Positions 25,445 through 35,154 of a stretch of DNA of 64,000 nt are shown here, piece after piece. The stretch is taken from positions 496,001-560,000 of the forward strand of contig NZ_FOGR01000002.1 of NCBI RefSeq assembly GCF_900111275.1, read 5' to 3'. The translations under genes and the position numbers were made by a program. Source of the stretch: Rhizobium sp. NFR03. GTDB lineage: Bacteria; Pseudomonadota; Alphaproteobacteria; Rhizobiales; Rhizobiaceae. Every line of letters begins with the position of its first letter. The first letter of the stretch is position 1. The notes below the pieces were generated by a model that saw only the letters and a list, made by a program, of their open reading frames with translations, ran no database searches and had not been told where the DNA came from.

Positions 25445-26508
25445 TCCGTTCGCGAATCTCGGAGATCTCGGATAGACGCCAGTCCCTCCCGGTCGCAGAT
25501 GCGCGACAGGCCGCGTACGATGCGGCCGGGCAGGGCGGGCCCTTCGTAGATCATACCGGAATAAAGCTGGATGAGATCGGCGCCCGCGCGGATCTTCTCC
25601 GCGGCCGTCTCTGCCGAGTGGATGCCGCCGACGCCGATGATCGGCAGGTTGGGGCCAACGCGCTGGCGCATTTTCGCAAGCACAACGGTCGACGGGTCGA
25701 AGAGCGGCTTGCCGGACAGACCACCGGCCTCCGCCGCTTGGGCCGCATCGCTCAGGCCGGTACGCGAGAGCGTCGTGTTGGACACGATCAGCCCGTCGAG
25801 CGGATGGGCAAGTGCTTCTGCGGCGATATCGTCCAGACCCTCGTCGCTCAGGTCCGGCGCGATCTTCAGGAACACCGGCAACTTGCGCTTCAGCTTGGCG
25901 GCCTCGATATCTCGCGCCTCCAGCACCGCCGTCAGCAAGGCCGAAAGGCTGCCGCGTGCCTGAAGATCGCGCAGGCCGGGCGTGTTGGGAGAGGAGATAT
26001 TGGCGGTGAAATAGCGGGCGACCGATGCGAAGCAGCGAATGCCGAGCACATAGTCGTTCACCCGGTCGGTACTGTCCTTGTTCGCGCCGATATTGACGCC
26101 GATCAGCGGATCGGCCCGGCAGGCCTTCAGGCGCTCCAGCGCTGCGGCATGACCCTCATTGTTGAAGCCCAGCCGGTTGATGACGGCCTCGTCTCGGACA
26201 AGCCGGAAGATGCGCGGCCGGTCGTTGCCTGCCTGCGGGCGCGGCGTCACGGTGCCGATCTCGGTAAAACCGAAGCCGAGGCGCAGCAGGGCTTCCGGCA
26301 CCTCTGCATTCTTGTCGTAGCCGGCGGCCATGCCGACCGGGTTGGGAAAGCTGATGCCGGCTACCGACTGGCGCAGCCGCGGATCGGCCGGTGCCGCATG
26401 GGAGGGAACGAGGCCGGACCGCAGAGCCTTGATGGAGAGCCCGTGCGCCGTTTCCGGATCTGCGAGAAATAGCGCGCGTCTCGCCAGCGCGTCCAGATTG
26501 ATCCTCAT
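25423..26508 (-). CDS. pyrD: Dihydroorotate dehydrogenase (quinone), class 2
   Basis: 361 residues. Membrane-associated FMN enzyme of pyrimidine synthesis that oxidises dihydroorotate to orotate with quinone. Class 2 is shown by the N-terminal helical extension, the NPVGMAAGYDKNAE segment and the catalytic serine in NISSPNTPGLR (about residues 172-173); GVGGIHSAE and the FMN phosphate site follow. The ATG at 26508 overlaps the stop of the DUF952 gene by 4 bp (ATGA), so the two are coupled. Confidence 0.95.
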   Translation of the reverse strand: MRINLDALARRALFLADPETAHGLSIKALRSGLVPSHAAPADPRLRQSVAGISFPNPVGMAAGYDKNAEVPEALLRLGFGFTEIGTVTPRPQAGNDRPRIFRLVRDEAVINRLGFNNEGHAAALERLKACRADPLIGVNIGANKDSTDRVNDYVLGIRCFASVARYFTANISSPNTPGLRDLQARGSLSALLTAVLEARDIEAAKLKRKLPVFLKIAPDLSDEGLDDIAAEALAHPLDGLIVSNTTLSRTGLSDAAQAAEAGGLSGKPLFDPSTVVLAKMRQRVGPNLPIIGVGGIHSAETAAEKIRAGADLIQLYSGMIYEGPALPGRIVRGLSRICDREGLASIRDLRDSRTDYWAAKV

Positions 26509-26852
26509 GCGGCAAGCTCCGGAAAAACATGCGCCCCATCCGGCGACAGCGGCAGGGGCTGCTCGGAGATTACGGCGGTCAGGGGAAGCGGGCCGTAGAG
26601 GTGGGGGAACAGCGCGCCGCCTCGCGAGGTCTCGTAAACGAGCGCCTCACCCAGCGCTTCGCCATCGATCGCGACCAGCAGCAGGTCGTCCTGCCCGGCA
26701 AAGTGCCGCCGGGCGGTTTCCTCAACCTGATCCGCCGTGGAGAAGTGAATGAAGCCGTCGGCAAGATCGACCGGCGCGCCGTCGAACGTTCCGGCTGCCT
26801 GCGCGTTTCGCCACAGGGACGATGGGACGATTTTGTAGATGATGCCGGACAT
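26505..26852 (-). CDS. DUF952 family protein
   Basis: 115 residues covering a full DUF952 domain: IYKIVP at the start, then DLADGFIHFSTADQVEETA and FPHLYGPLPLTAV. The family is cytosolic, small and uncharacterised. It is the first gene of a two-gene unit with pyrD, a pairing I recall as common in Rhizobiales. The ATG at 26852 lies upstream of the DUF952 core with little N-terminal excess. Confidence 0.87.
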   Translation of the reverse strand: MSGIIYKIVPSSLWRNAQAAGTFDGAPVDLADGFIHFSTADQVEETARRHFAGQDDLLLVAIDGEALGEALVYETSRGGALFPHLYGPLPLTAVISEQPLPLSPDGAHVFPELAA

Positions 26853-27133
26853 GATCCTTGCTCCTCGTCGCTCTGATGCGTTTCTGCGCGCGCGGGGTTC
26901 GATGGATCCGCCATGCGCGACAGGACGCTTCGGGTCTTGCCCTCTGGCCGTCCTGTTCCTTCATAACGCCGTCAGCGAGACTGCGTGGAGAGGAGCGGGA
27001 CTGAGCCGGACAAGCCGGATAGGCCTTGATGCCGTGGACTTGCCGCAAAGCGCCGTAAAAGTCCACCACTCGTGTAACATGCGTGTCACATCACGCGCCC
27101 GACCAGCAGACCGCCCAAGGGAGACTTGCCGCT

Positions 27134-27601
27134 ATGCCGAACCTTCGCCTCTCGTCGCACATCTCTCTCCTTGCCATCGCCGGGCTACTGGCAGGCGCCG
27201 CACCGGCCCTCGCGCAGGAGCCAGCGCCGGGCCGCTACAGTATGCAGAAGACCGATACCGGTATCGCCCGGCTGGATACGCAGACGGGCGAGGTGACGCT
27301 CTGCCAGGAAAAGGCCGGCGATCTCGTCTGCCGCATGGCAGCCGACGAACGCACGGCCTATGACCTGGAACTCGATCTTCTCGAAAAGCGGGTGGAAACA
27401 CTGGAAAAAGCCGTGAGGGACACGCCATCGGGCTTCGCGCCGCGGCTGCCGACGAAGGAAGAGATTGACCAGACCATGGGCATTATGGATAGAATGATGC
27501 GCAGCTTCATGGGGATCGCCAGGGATTTCGGGCGCGAGTGGCAGGGGGAGGAGAAAACCCCGCCGACAACGGAGCCTGAGAGCGATCTCCGCAAGACGTG
27601 A
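27134..27601 (+). CDS. Exported hypothetical protein
   Basis: 155 residues. Signal peptide (about 1-24, ending ALAQ), then a short beta-like region containing two Cys (VTLCQEKAGDLVCRM), then a coiled-coil helix (LELDLLEKRVETLEKAV) and a Met-rich, charged tail. No domain recognised. The ATG at 27134 with GGGAG upstream is preferred to the GTG/ATG at 27083, since it begins at the signal peptide. The 281-bp gap upstream holds no gene that I can support. Confidence 0.72.
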   Translation: MPNLRLSSHISLLAIAGLLAGAAPALAQEPAPGRYSMQKTDTGIARLDTQTGEVTLCQEKAGDLVCRMAADERTAYDLELDLLEKRVETLEKAVRDTPSGFAPRLPTKEEIDQTMGIMDRMMRSFMGIARDFGREWQGEEKTPPTTEPESDLRKT

Positions 27602-27683
27602 TCCGGACGACGTCCGGTGAAAAGGCATGAAGCCGTTGGCGGGTTGGAGGACCCGTTAGCCGGTCGCTCAAGGAGGGAGCATC

Positions 27684-28331
27684 ATGGCAGTGGGAATGAC
27701 CATCATCGTTGCAGACGATCATCCGCTGTTTCGCGGGGCGATGCGTCAGGCGCTTGCGGCCATGCCGGGGGCGCCCGATATCGTGGAGGCCGGCGACTTC
27801 GGTGCGGCGCGGGAAGCAGCCACGCGTCATCCCGATGCCGATATCCTGATGCTCGACCTGACCATGCCCGGCGTCAGCGGCTTTTCCGGACTGATGATCC
27901 TGCGCACAGAGTTTCCCTCGCTGCCGATCCTCATCGTCTCCGCCCATGACGAGCCCGCGACCATCACCCGCGCGATCGATCTCGGCGCCTGCGGCTTCCT
28001 GTCGAAGTCGGCCGGTATCGAGGATATCCGTCGCGCGATCGATACGGTCATTGCCGGCAATCTCTATACGCCGGACGGTTTCCGGCGCGGCATGAGCCAT
28101 GAGCCCGATGTGGCAGACCTCATCCAGCGGCTGAACACGCTGACGCCGCAACAGTCGCGGGTCCTCGCAATGCTGGCGGAAGGACTTCTCAACAAGCAGA
28201 TCGCCTATGAACTCGGCGTATCCGAGGCGACGATCAAGGCGCATGTCTCGGCTATTCTGTTGAAGCTCAACGTCGACAGCCGGACGCAGGCCGTCATCCA
28301 GCTCGGCAAGGTCACCGCCGTCGCCGCGTGA
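27684..28331 (+). CDS. LuxR/FixJ-type response regulator
   Basis: 215 residues. An N-terminal receiver domain has acidic residues in VADDHP, the phospho-acceptor Asp58 in LMLDLTMPG and the conserved Lys in LSKSAG. A C-terminal LuxR helix-turn-helix (about 150-205) contains LTPQQSRVLAMLAEGLLNKQIA and VSEATIKAHVS. Strong ribosome site AAGGAGGGAGCATC. Its stop abuts the stop of the convergent hybrid kinase with no spacer, and that kinase is the likely phosphodonor. Confidence 0.92.
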   Translation: MAVGMTIIVADDHPLFRGAMRQALAAMPGAPDIVEAGDFGAAREAATRHPDADILMLDLTMPGVSGFSGLMILRTEFPSLPILIVSAHDEPATITRAIDLGACGFLSKSAGIEDIRRAIDTVIAGNLYTPDGFRRGMSHEPDVADLIQRLNTLTPQQSRVLAMLAEGLLNKQIAYELGVSEATIKAHVSAILLKLNVDSRTQAVIQLGKVTAVAA

Positions 28332-31300
28332 TCATTCCGCAGCCGCCTTCGACGTCGTCGCGGAGCGTGTCAGCCAGGCCCGCAGCGCGGCCGGCCGCAC
28401 CGGCTTGTTCTGAAGCGCGATCCCGTCGCGCTCGGCCGCAGCGCGAACCTCGACCGACCGGTCCGCCGTGATCAGGAGCGCCGGCATTTCGCGGCCGCAC
28501 GCGGCCCTGATGTCGCGGATCGCGTCGATCCCCGTACCATCGTCGAGGTGATAATCGGCGATGACAGCGTCCGGCATGTCCTGCATATTCTCTGAAAGCC
28601 ACCCGACGCCCGACGCCGTCGTCATGACGCGGCAGCCCCAGCTTTCCAGAAGGCTGCGCATGCCTTCGAGAATACGTGGCTCGTTGTCGATGCAGAGCAC
28701 GGCAAGCCCGTTCATGGGCGCAGCATGGCCCGGCTGTGCGATGTCCGTCACCGCCCCCGCCTGCCGCAACGTGCCAGCCTCGATCGGCAGCGTGACCCGA
28801 AAACGGGTGCCCTTGCCGGGAACCGACTGCAGATCGACACCGTGATGCAGGACACGCGAGATGCGGTCCACGATCGACAGGCCGAGCCCAAGCCCGGATG
28901 CCGTGCGAGCCCCTTCCTCCAGTCGCGCGAACTCCTTGAACACCGTGCGGAATTTGGACGCGGGAATGCCGATGCCGGAATCGATCACCTCGATGATCGC
29001 CTCTGCCCCACGCCGCCGCACACCCACGAGCACACGACCGCTCGGCGTGTATTTCACGGCGTTGGATACGAGGTTCTGTACCAGCCGTCGAAGCAGGTTC
29101 GGGTCGGTGCGAACGCTGAGCGAGGTCGGCATGACGGTGAGCGTCAGCCCGTTCGCCTTGGCCACGGGCGCAAAATCCGTCTCGATGCGCCGCAGGAAAT
29201 CGTCGAGCGGCACGGTCTGGAGCCGCGCCTTCATCGCGCCTGTGTCGAGCCGGGAAATATCGAGCACGGCGCCGAGGATCGCCTCGACCGACTCCAGCGA
29301 CGAGTCGATGTTCTGGACCAGAAGGCGATTTTCGGAGGTGCCGAGGCGCTCTACCAGCGATGAGGAATAAAGCCGGGCGGCATTCAGCGGCTGAAGGATG
29401 TCGTGGCCAGCGGCGGCAAAAAAGCGCGTTTTTCCGTTGTTGGCCTCCTCGGCGGCGGCGCGCGCTTCCGCCACCTCGCGGTTCACCCGCGTCAGCTCCG
29501 CCGTTCGCTCGGCGACGCGAGCCTCCAGCGTCTCGTTGGCCTGCAACAGCGCCATATCGGCCGCGACCCGCTGGGTGATGTCGGTATAGGTCGTCACCAG
29601 CCCCTTGTCCGGCATCGCATTGCTGCGCACCTCGATGATCCGTTCGCCACCCGACAGCACTAGCTGAAACGGCTTGTCGAGTGCCAGGAAGCTCGTCAGC
29701 AAAGCGGGCTCGCCGTCACGAACACCGTCGCCACGCTGCGTCAGGATCGTCACAATGTCCGACAGCGGAAACCCGACCTGGCCGGCGGCTTCCGGCAGGT
29801 CGAGAAGTTGCCGGAAGCGTCGATTCCAGATGATCAGGTGGCTGGAGCTGTCGAAGACGGCGATGCCCTGGTCCATCTGCGAGAGCGCCGTCTGCAACAT
29901 ATCCTGATTGTATTGCAGCGCCTCGCTGGCCTGATCGAGCAGGATGGCTGTATCCGGGGAGGTATCGTCCAGCCGTTGCAGAACCAAGGACAGCACGAGC
30001 CGGGCCGAGGACGAGCCGATGGCGCTGCCGAGGATCTGCTCGGAAAAATGAATGAGCGCCATGTCGGCCGGCTGCCCGTCCTCAAGCCGCCGGCCGCTCT
30101 TCTTCGCATAGGTCTCGAACGACCGCTGCATCCGCTCCTCGCCGAGATAGCGCGCGATCGTGCTTTTCAGGTCGAGCACGGTGATCTTGGTCTTGCGTCC
30201 GCGGAATGCCCGTTCCGCACGGGAAGCCCGGCTGATGAAAAGCCCGGCCTGCAACCGCTCCAGCGGCTTTGGTGCGCGTGACAGCGAGAAGACGACGTAT
30301 GCCACGGCGTTGAAGAGAAGGCTGAGAGCCGTCGCGTTGACCAGCGGATCGGCAGTCTCGGCGGTGAAAAGATCGCCGAAGGGAAACAGGAAGCCGAGAA
30401 TGGTGGCTGCGACCTGCGAATTGTCGGGACCGCCAAGGCTCGGCAGGAAGAGCAGATAGGCCCACACGAAGAAACCGATGGTCATGCCGGCAATGGCGCC
30501 GCGCGCATTGGCCTGCCGCCAGACCAGCCCGCCGAACATGGCCGGCGCCATCTGGGCGATGGCCGCAAAGGACAGAAGGCCCAGCGAGGCGAGGCCGGCG
30601 GTCATATCGGCTGCGCGGTAATAGCCGTAGCCGAGCAACAGCACCGCGAAGATCGCCATCCGGCGAACGTTGAGAAGCGTGGCACCGACATCTTTCGAGC
30701 GCCCGCGCCCGGTCAGGTTGCGCCGCAGAAAGATCGGCATGACGATGTCGTTCGACAGCATGATGGACAGTGCGACGGAGGCGACGATGACCATGGCGGT
30801 GGCCGCCGAAAAGCCACCGATAAAGGCGACGAGCGTGAGAGCCGGCAGATCGTGCGACAGCGGCAGCGTCAGCAGATAGAGGTCGGCGACGCCGTTCCCC
30901 TGAAATGTCAGAATGCCTGCGATGGCGACCGGCAGCACGAAGAGATTGATGCCGACGAGGTAGAGCGGAAAGAGAATGCCTGCCATTCGCAGCTCGCGCG
31001 GCGTCCGGTTCTCCACCACCGTCACATGAAACTGCCGCGGCAGCATGATGATGGCGATGGCCGAGAGAACGGTCAGCACGATCCATCGCGCCATCGGCGT
31101 CCGGTAGGTCAGGGCGTCCATGACGGCACTGTTTTCCCGCGCGCGGGCCAGCAGGTCGGCCGGGCCGTCGAACAGGAAAAAGACGACGTAGAGCCCGACG
31201 GTGACCAGCGCCACGAGCTTGACGACGGATTCCATGGCGATAGCGAGGATCAGCCCGTCCTGATGCTCCGTCGCATCCGTATGGCGCGTGCCGAAGACGA

Positions 31301-31838
31301 TGGCGAAGCAGGCAAGGAACAGCGTGACGAGCAGCGGCAGATCGATGAAGGCCGTTCCGTTGTCGAGCCCGTAGGGCCGCGTATCGACCAGAACCGCCAT
31401 CGAGCTCGAAACGGCCTTCAGTTGCAGGGCGATATAGGGGATGGCGCCGACCAGCGAGATAAGCGCGACAATGCCGGCAACCGTCGGGTTCTTGCCGTAA
31501 CGCGCCGCGATGAAATCAGCGACCGACGTCAGCTTCTGCGACTTGGCCAGCGTGGTGATGCGGCGGATGATGGGCAGCCCTACCGTGAACATCAGGATCG
31601 GGCCGATATAGATGCCGGTAAATTCCAGCCCCCGCTCTGCCGCAAGGCCGATACCGCCGAAATAGGTCCAGCTGGTGCAGTAGATCGCCAGACTGAACGC
31701 GTAGACGAGGGGGCGCCCATGAGGGGCAAGGCCACCGGACGCCGCCTTGCGCGCCTTCCGGTCTCCATAAGTGGCAACGGCAAAAAGCAGCAGGAGATAG
31801 GTGAAAGCGGCCGCGAAGACGACCGTGCCGGATAGCAT
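28332..31838 (-). CDS. Hybrid sensor histidine kinase with an N-terminal sodium:solute symporter (SLC5) domain
   Basis: 1168 residues. Order: SLC5/SSS transporter-like module with about thirteen helices (about 1-500), a STAC-like linker (about 540-620), a PAS domain (about 655-770), a coiled coil, HisKA with His812 in AAAGHDILQPLN, an HATPase domain, and a C-terminal receiver with Asp1095 in VIADYHLDDG. This is the CbrA-like design, in which a transporter module is joined to kinase output. The ligand is unknown. GGAGGGAGG precedes the ATG at 31838. It converges with the LuxR-type regulator gene. Confidence 0.93.
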   Translation of the reverse strand: MLSGTVVFAAAFTYLLLLFAVATYGDRKARKAASGGLAPHGRPLVYAFSLAIYCTSWTYFGGIGLAAERGLEFTGIYIGPILMFTVGLPIIRRITTLAKSQKLTSVADFIAARYGKNPTVAGIVALISLVGAIPYIALQLKAVSSSMAVLVDTRPYGLDNGTAFIDLPLLVTLFLACFAIVFGTRHTDATEHQDGLILAIAMESVVKLVALVTVGLYVVFFLFDGPADLLARARENSAVMDALTYRTPMARWIVLTVLSAIAIIMLPRQFHVTVVENRTPRELRMAGILFPLYLVGINLFVLPVAIAGILTFQGNGVADLYLLTLPLSHDLPALTLVAFIGGFSAATAMVIVASVALSIMLSNDIVMPIFLRRNLTGRGRSKDVGATLLNVRRMAIFAVLLLGYGYYRAADMTAGLASLGLLSFAAIAQMAPAMFGGLVWRQANARGAIAGMTIGFFVWAYLLFLPSLGGPDNSQVAATILGFLFPFGDLFTAETADPLVNATALSLLFNAVAYVVFSLSRAPKPLERLQAGLFISRASRAERAFRGRKTKITVLDLKSTIARYLGEERMQRSFETYAKKSGRRLEDGQPADMALIHFSEQILGSAIGSSSARLVLSLVLQRLDDTSPDTAILLDQASEALQYNQDMLQTALSQMDQGIAVFDSSSHLIIWNRRFRQLLDLPEAAGQVGFPLSDIVTILTQRGDGVRDGEPALLTSFLALDKPFQLVLSGGERIIEVRSNAMPDKGLVTTYTDITQRVAADMALLQANETLEARVAERTAELTRVNREVAEARAAAEEANNGKTRFFAAAGHDILQPLNAARLYSSSLVERLGTSENRLLVQNIDSSLESVEAILGAVLDISRLDTGAMKARLQTVPLDDFLRRIETDFAPVAKANGLTLTVMPTSLSVRTDPNLLRRLVQNLVSNAVKYTPSGRVLVGVRRRGAEAIIEVIDSGIGIPASKFRTVFKEFARLEEGARTASGLGLGLSIVDRISRVLHHGVDLQSVPGKGTRFRVTLPIEAGTLRQAGAVTDIAQPGHAAPMNGLAVLCIDNEPRILEGMRSLLESWGCRVMTTASGVGWLSENMQDMPDAVIADYHLDDGTGIDAIRDIRAACGREMPALLITADRSVEVRAAAERDGIALQNKPVRPAALRAWLTRSATTSKAAAE

Positions 31839-32071
31839 GGGTTCCTCCCTCCGCTGCGTTCCTCATGGCGAGCATAGGCCAAAGGTGCGCTCAAGAGAAT
31901 TGCCTTGGCTTTCGTCTTAAGTCGAAGATTCGCGCGGGACGGAAAGGCTTCGAGCTGGATGGAAAGCTGGAGATAAGGAAAGCGTGCCATTGCGGCTTTC
32001 CTTTCTCCCGCAAGACGATAGGTTGAACATCGGGGTCCGGTGCATCCGGTGCACGTCAAAGGAGAGTTGGG

Positions 32072-32509
32072 ATGTTGAACGAGTTCAAGCAATTTATCGC
32101 CCGCGGCAACGTGATGGATCTGGCCGTCGGTGTCATCATCGGCGCAGCCTTCAGCAAAATCGTCGACAGCGTCGTCAACGACCTCGTGATGCCGATCGTC
32201 GGCGCACTGACGGGCGGCGGCTTCGATTTCTCCAACTACTTCCTCGTTCTCAGCGGCAATGTGACGGCGACGACGCTGGCGCAGGCGCGCGAGCAGGGCG
32301 CCATCTTCGCCTATGGCAATTTCATCACCGTCTTCATCAATTTCCTCATCCTGGCCTGGATCATCTTCATGATGATCAAGGGCGTGAACAAGCTGCGGGC
32401 GTCCGTCGAACGCGACAAGCGCGAGGGCAAGGAAGAACAGGCTCCGCCGCCGGCAGACGTTCAGCTGCTGACGGAAATCCGCGATCTGCTGCGCACACCG
32501 CGCGTCTGA
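32072..32509 (+). CDS. mscL: Large-conductance mechanosensitive channel MscL
   Basis: 145 residues, the normal MscL length. The N-terminal amphipathic helix and TM1 are recognisable ([20 protein letters not shown], then [20 protein letters not shown]), followed by a periplasmic loop, TM2 ([19 protein letters not shown]) and a charged C-terminal helix. It opens at high membrane tension to release solutes during osmotic downshock. The ATG at 32072 follows AAAGGAGAGTTGGG. It appears monocistronic. Confidence 0.97.
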   Translation: MLNEFKQFIARGNVMDLAVGVIIGAAFSKIVDSVVNDLVMPIVGALTGGGFDFSNYFLVLSGNVTATTLAQAREQGAIFAYGNFITVFINFLILAWIIFMMIKGVNKLRASVERDKREGKEEQAPPPADVQLLTEIRDLLRTPRV

Positions 32510-32615
32510 CGCGAATCATCACGAAAATCGATCGGACGCCAGCGAATATCGCGTGATCGTCCGGTCGAAAGGGTCTAGGACGTCTGGGTCGTCGTCAACC
32601 GGACCGCAGCCAGCC

Positions 32616-33821
32616 ATGTCGTCATCTTCGTCCTCGTCGCTTCCCCAGTCTTCCGATCCTGCCGTACCCGGCCTCAGCGCCCGGGCGCTCGCTGCGCCGC
32701 AAAGCGGCATCGTGGAGGTCGTGAACTACGCGCGCGGTCGCGAAGGGCTCATTCCGCTCTGGGTGGGCGAAGGCGATCTGCCGACCCCTGACTTCATCTC
32801 TCAGGCAGCGCGGGAATCGCTGACGGCGGGGGAGACTTTCTACACCTGGCAACGCGGCATTCCGCAGCTTCGTCAGGCGATCGTGCGCTATTATGACCGG
32901 CATTTCAACAAGACGCTCGGCATGGACAATGTCTTCGTCACCGGTTCGGGCATGCAGTCGATCAAGCTTTCGGTCGAGGCCGTGGCATCGCCGGGAGACG
33001 AGCTTCTCTATCTCACCCCGGCCTGGCCGAACTTTGCCGCGTCCGCCGAACTGTCGGGGGCCCGCGCCGTCGGCGTGCCGCTGTCGTTTACGGATGGCAA
33101 ATGGCAGCTGGACCTTGGACGGATCGAGGCGGCTGTCACTCCGCGCACCAAGGCGATCTTCGTCAATACGCCATCGAACCCGACCGGCTGGACGGCGACG
33201 CAGTCGGATCTGGTCGCCCTTCTCGATCTGGCCCGACGTCACGGGCTGTGGATCATCGCCGATGAAATCTACGCGCTCTACTTCTACGCCGATGCCCGCT
33301 CGCCGTCCTTCCTGGACGTGATGGACGACGAGGACCGGATCATCTTCGTCAATTCCTTCTCCAAGAACTGGTCGATGACCGGCTGGCGGACAGGGTGGAT
33401 CGTCGCACCGGCAGAGATCGGCCAGGCGCTCGAAAACCTCATCCAGTATTCCACCTCGGGCGTTGCGCCTTTCATACAGGCCGGCGCCTGCGCGGCCCTC
33501 GATCACGGCGACGCGTTCGCCCGTCAGAACGTCGTCAAGGCGACGATGTCGCGCGATATTCTTTGCGACGCGCTGATCGCGACGAACCGCGTGGAGACGC
33601 TGCGCCCGGATGGCGCCATCTACGCCTTCCTGAAGATCGACGGCATCACCGATGTGCGTGCGGCAGCGCTCGACATCGTCGATCGGACGCTCGTCGGTCT
33701 TGCGCCCGGTACGGCCTTCGGTGCCGGCGGTGCGGGCTTTATGCGCGCCTGCTTCCTGCGCGATCCTCTCCACATCCGCACAGCAGCCGACAGGCTCGCG
33801 AGCTATATCGCCGCGCTCTGA
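32616..33821 (+). CDS. PLP-dependent class I/II aminotransferase
   Basis: 401 residues of fold-type I. Visible are the N-terminal EGDLPTPDFI region, the SNPTGW motif, ADEIYALYFY (PLP-binding Asp/Tyr) and the Schiff-base lysine in NSFSKNWSMTGWRTGW. It resembles aspartate/alanine-type transaminases; the substrate is not inferable. The ATG at 32616 is chosen because the frame upstream (to 32553) is Ser/Gly-rich and not conserved; even so the first 10 residues are a Ser run. It is 126 bp upstream of the nucleotidyltransferase-like gene on the same strand. Confidence 0.87.
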   Translation: MSSSSSSSLPQSSDPAVPGLSARALAAPQSGIVEVVNYARGREGLIPLWVGEGDLPTPDFISQAARESLTAGETFYTWQRGIPQLRQAIVRYYDRHFNKTLGMDNVFVTGSGMQSIKLSVEAVASPGDELLYLTPAWPNFAASAELSGARAVGVPLSFTDGKWQLDLGRIEAAVTPRTKAIFVNTPSNPTGWTATQSDLVALLDLARRHGLWIIADEIYALYFYADARSPSFLDVMDDEDRIIFVNSFSKNWSMTGWRTGWIVAPAEIGQALENLIQYSTSGVAPFIQAGACAALDHGDAFARQNVVKATMSRDILCDALIATNRVETLRPDGAIYAFLKIDGITDVRAAALDIVDRTLVGLAPGTAFGAGGAGFMRACFLRDPLHIRTAADRLASYIAAL

Positions 33822-33947
33822 TATTTGACGATAACGCGGCCTGCTCTACCTTCCGACGATCCAAAGGGAAGATCGGGAGGAGTTGCGTTTGACGAGAGAT
33901 GTCGTACCGCGTCCGGTATCTACCGCTTGTGACGCCGGAGGCCCGCG

Positions 33948-34709
33948 ATGAAGGCGGTGATCCTGGCGGACGGGGCGAACCTTCGCTTTCCCGGTGCCGG
34001 GAACACCGGCAGGGCCATGGTGACGATCGGCGGGCGACCGCTGGTCTGGCACATCATGAAGATCTATGCGGCGCACGGCATCAGCGACTTCGTGCTCTGT
34101 TGCGGCGCGAATGCGCCTGAAATCAAGGACTTCTTCGCCAATTACGCTCTGCGTATTGCCGATGTCACCTTCGATCTATCGCAGAAGAGCACCGACATCC
34201 ATGACTCAGATCCGGAGGACTGGCGGGTCACGGTGGTGGATACGAGTGTCGCCGCTTCGGACAATGAAAAACTGAAGCGTCTGGCCGTCCATCTGGAGGG
34301 AGAAGACGCTTTCTGCCTTTCCTACGGGGACAGCCTTGCCAGCATCGATATCGGAGCGAGCATCGCGTTCCACCGTTCGCACGGTCAGCCCGCTACGGTC
34401 TCCGCCGTCTATCCCCCGGCGCGATACGGTGCGCTGTATCTCGAAGGCGCCGAGGTTACCGGGCTCTCGCACCGCCCGGAAGGAGGGTTCATCAATGGCG
34501 GGTTTCTCGTTCTGTCGCCGGAATGTCTGGAGACGTTCTCCGATGCTGGATTCCCCGAGCATGCGCCGGACCTGCAGGCTCTAGCGGAGGCCGGCCACCT
34601 CAGAGCCTACCGGCATGAGGGCTTCTGGCAACCGGTCGATACGTTGCAGGATATCGTTCGGCTCGAGCATCTCTGGAAGGACGGCCTGCCGCCCTGGAAG
34701 GTCTGGTAA
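33948..34709 (+). CDS. Glucose-1-phosphate cytidylyltransferase-like protein with degenerate active-site motifs
   Basis: 253 residues aligned end to end in character with RfbF-type CTP:glucose-1-phosphate cytidylyltransferases (WHIMKIYAAHGISDFVLCCG, FFANYALR, VDT, LSYGDSLASIDI, FINGGFLVLSPE, EGFWQPVDTLQDI). The signature regions are altered: the usual AGGxGTRL is ADGANLRF (7-14), the KPKPM segment with the catalytic Lys is TGRAM (20-24), and the TGGR before LKR is missing. The metal-binding Asp128 of YGD is kept. It may have a changed substrate or be inactive. It converges with chorismate mutase (13-bp gap). Confidence 0.8.
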   Translation: MKAVILADGANLRFPGAGNTGRAMVTIGGRPLVWHIMKIYAAHGISDFVLCCGANAPEIKDFFANYALRIADVTFDLSQKSTDIHDSDPEDWRVTVVDTSVAASDNEKLKRLAVHLEGEDAFCLSYGDSLASIDIGASIAFHRSHGQPATVSAVYPPARYGALYLEGAEVTGLSHRPEGGFINGGFLVLSPECLETFSDAGFPEHAPDLQALAEAGHLRAYRHEGFWQPVDTLQDIVRLEHLWKDGLPPWKVW

Positions 34710-34722
34710 CAGAGCGGCCGGG

Positions 34723-35037
34723 TCAGGCGTTCGACGCACTGTCCTTCGGCGTAAGGATCTCCTCTTCCCGGACGATACTGTGGCGGATCAACTGCGACCA
34801 GATCGCATCGTAGAATGCCGGATCGAGGCCGAGATCGGCCGCATGCCGGCGCACATTCGCACGAACTTCATCGACGCGGCTCGGAATATCGGCGGGAAGG
34901 CCGGCCTTCGTCTTGATCTCGGCCGCCCTGCCGATATAGCTCCAGCGCTCCGCCAGAAGCCGCATGAGGGCTTCGTCGAGCCGGTCGATCTCCGTCCGGA
35001 TATCCGCCATCGATTGGCATTCCGCCGCCGTCTTCAT
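34723..35037 (-). CDS. Chorismate mutase, type II (AroQ fold)
   Basis: 104 residues: a single three-helix AroQ domain with IRTEIDRLDEALMRLLAERW (helix 1, with the conserved Arg), the conserved Lys in IKTKAGLP, and R..E....R in the later helices. It converts chorismate to prephenate, or in the PchB subclass cleaves isochorismate; the small stand-alone form resembles PchB/SMc-type mutases. The ATG at 35037 is used with GAGAAGG nine nt upstream; the longer frame to 35274 has no support and would overlap the structured region on the other strand. Confidence 0.85.
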   Translation of the reverse strand: MKTAAECQSMADIRTEIDRLDEALMRLLAERWSYIGRAAEIKTKAGLPADIPSRVDEVRANVRRHAADLGLDPAFYDAIWSQLIRHSIVREEEILTPKDSASNA

Positions 35038-35154
35038 CGCTGCCATCCTTCTCGCCATCCGCCGGAACGCCGTCGCGCCGGATGCCGTCGTCTCAATGTG
35101 ATCCCGAATGCAGTAGCGCATGTCGCCCGGTACTTGAACCGGGGCAAGGAGAAA

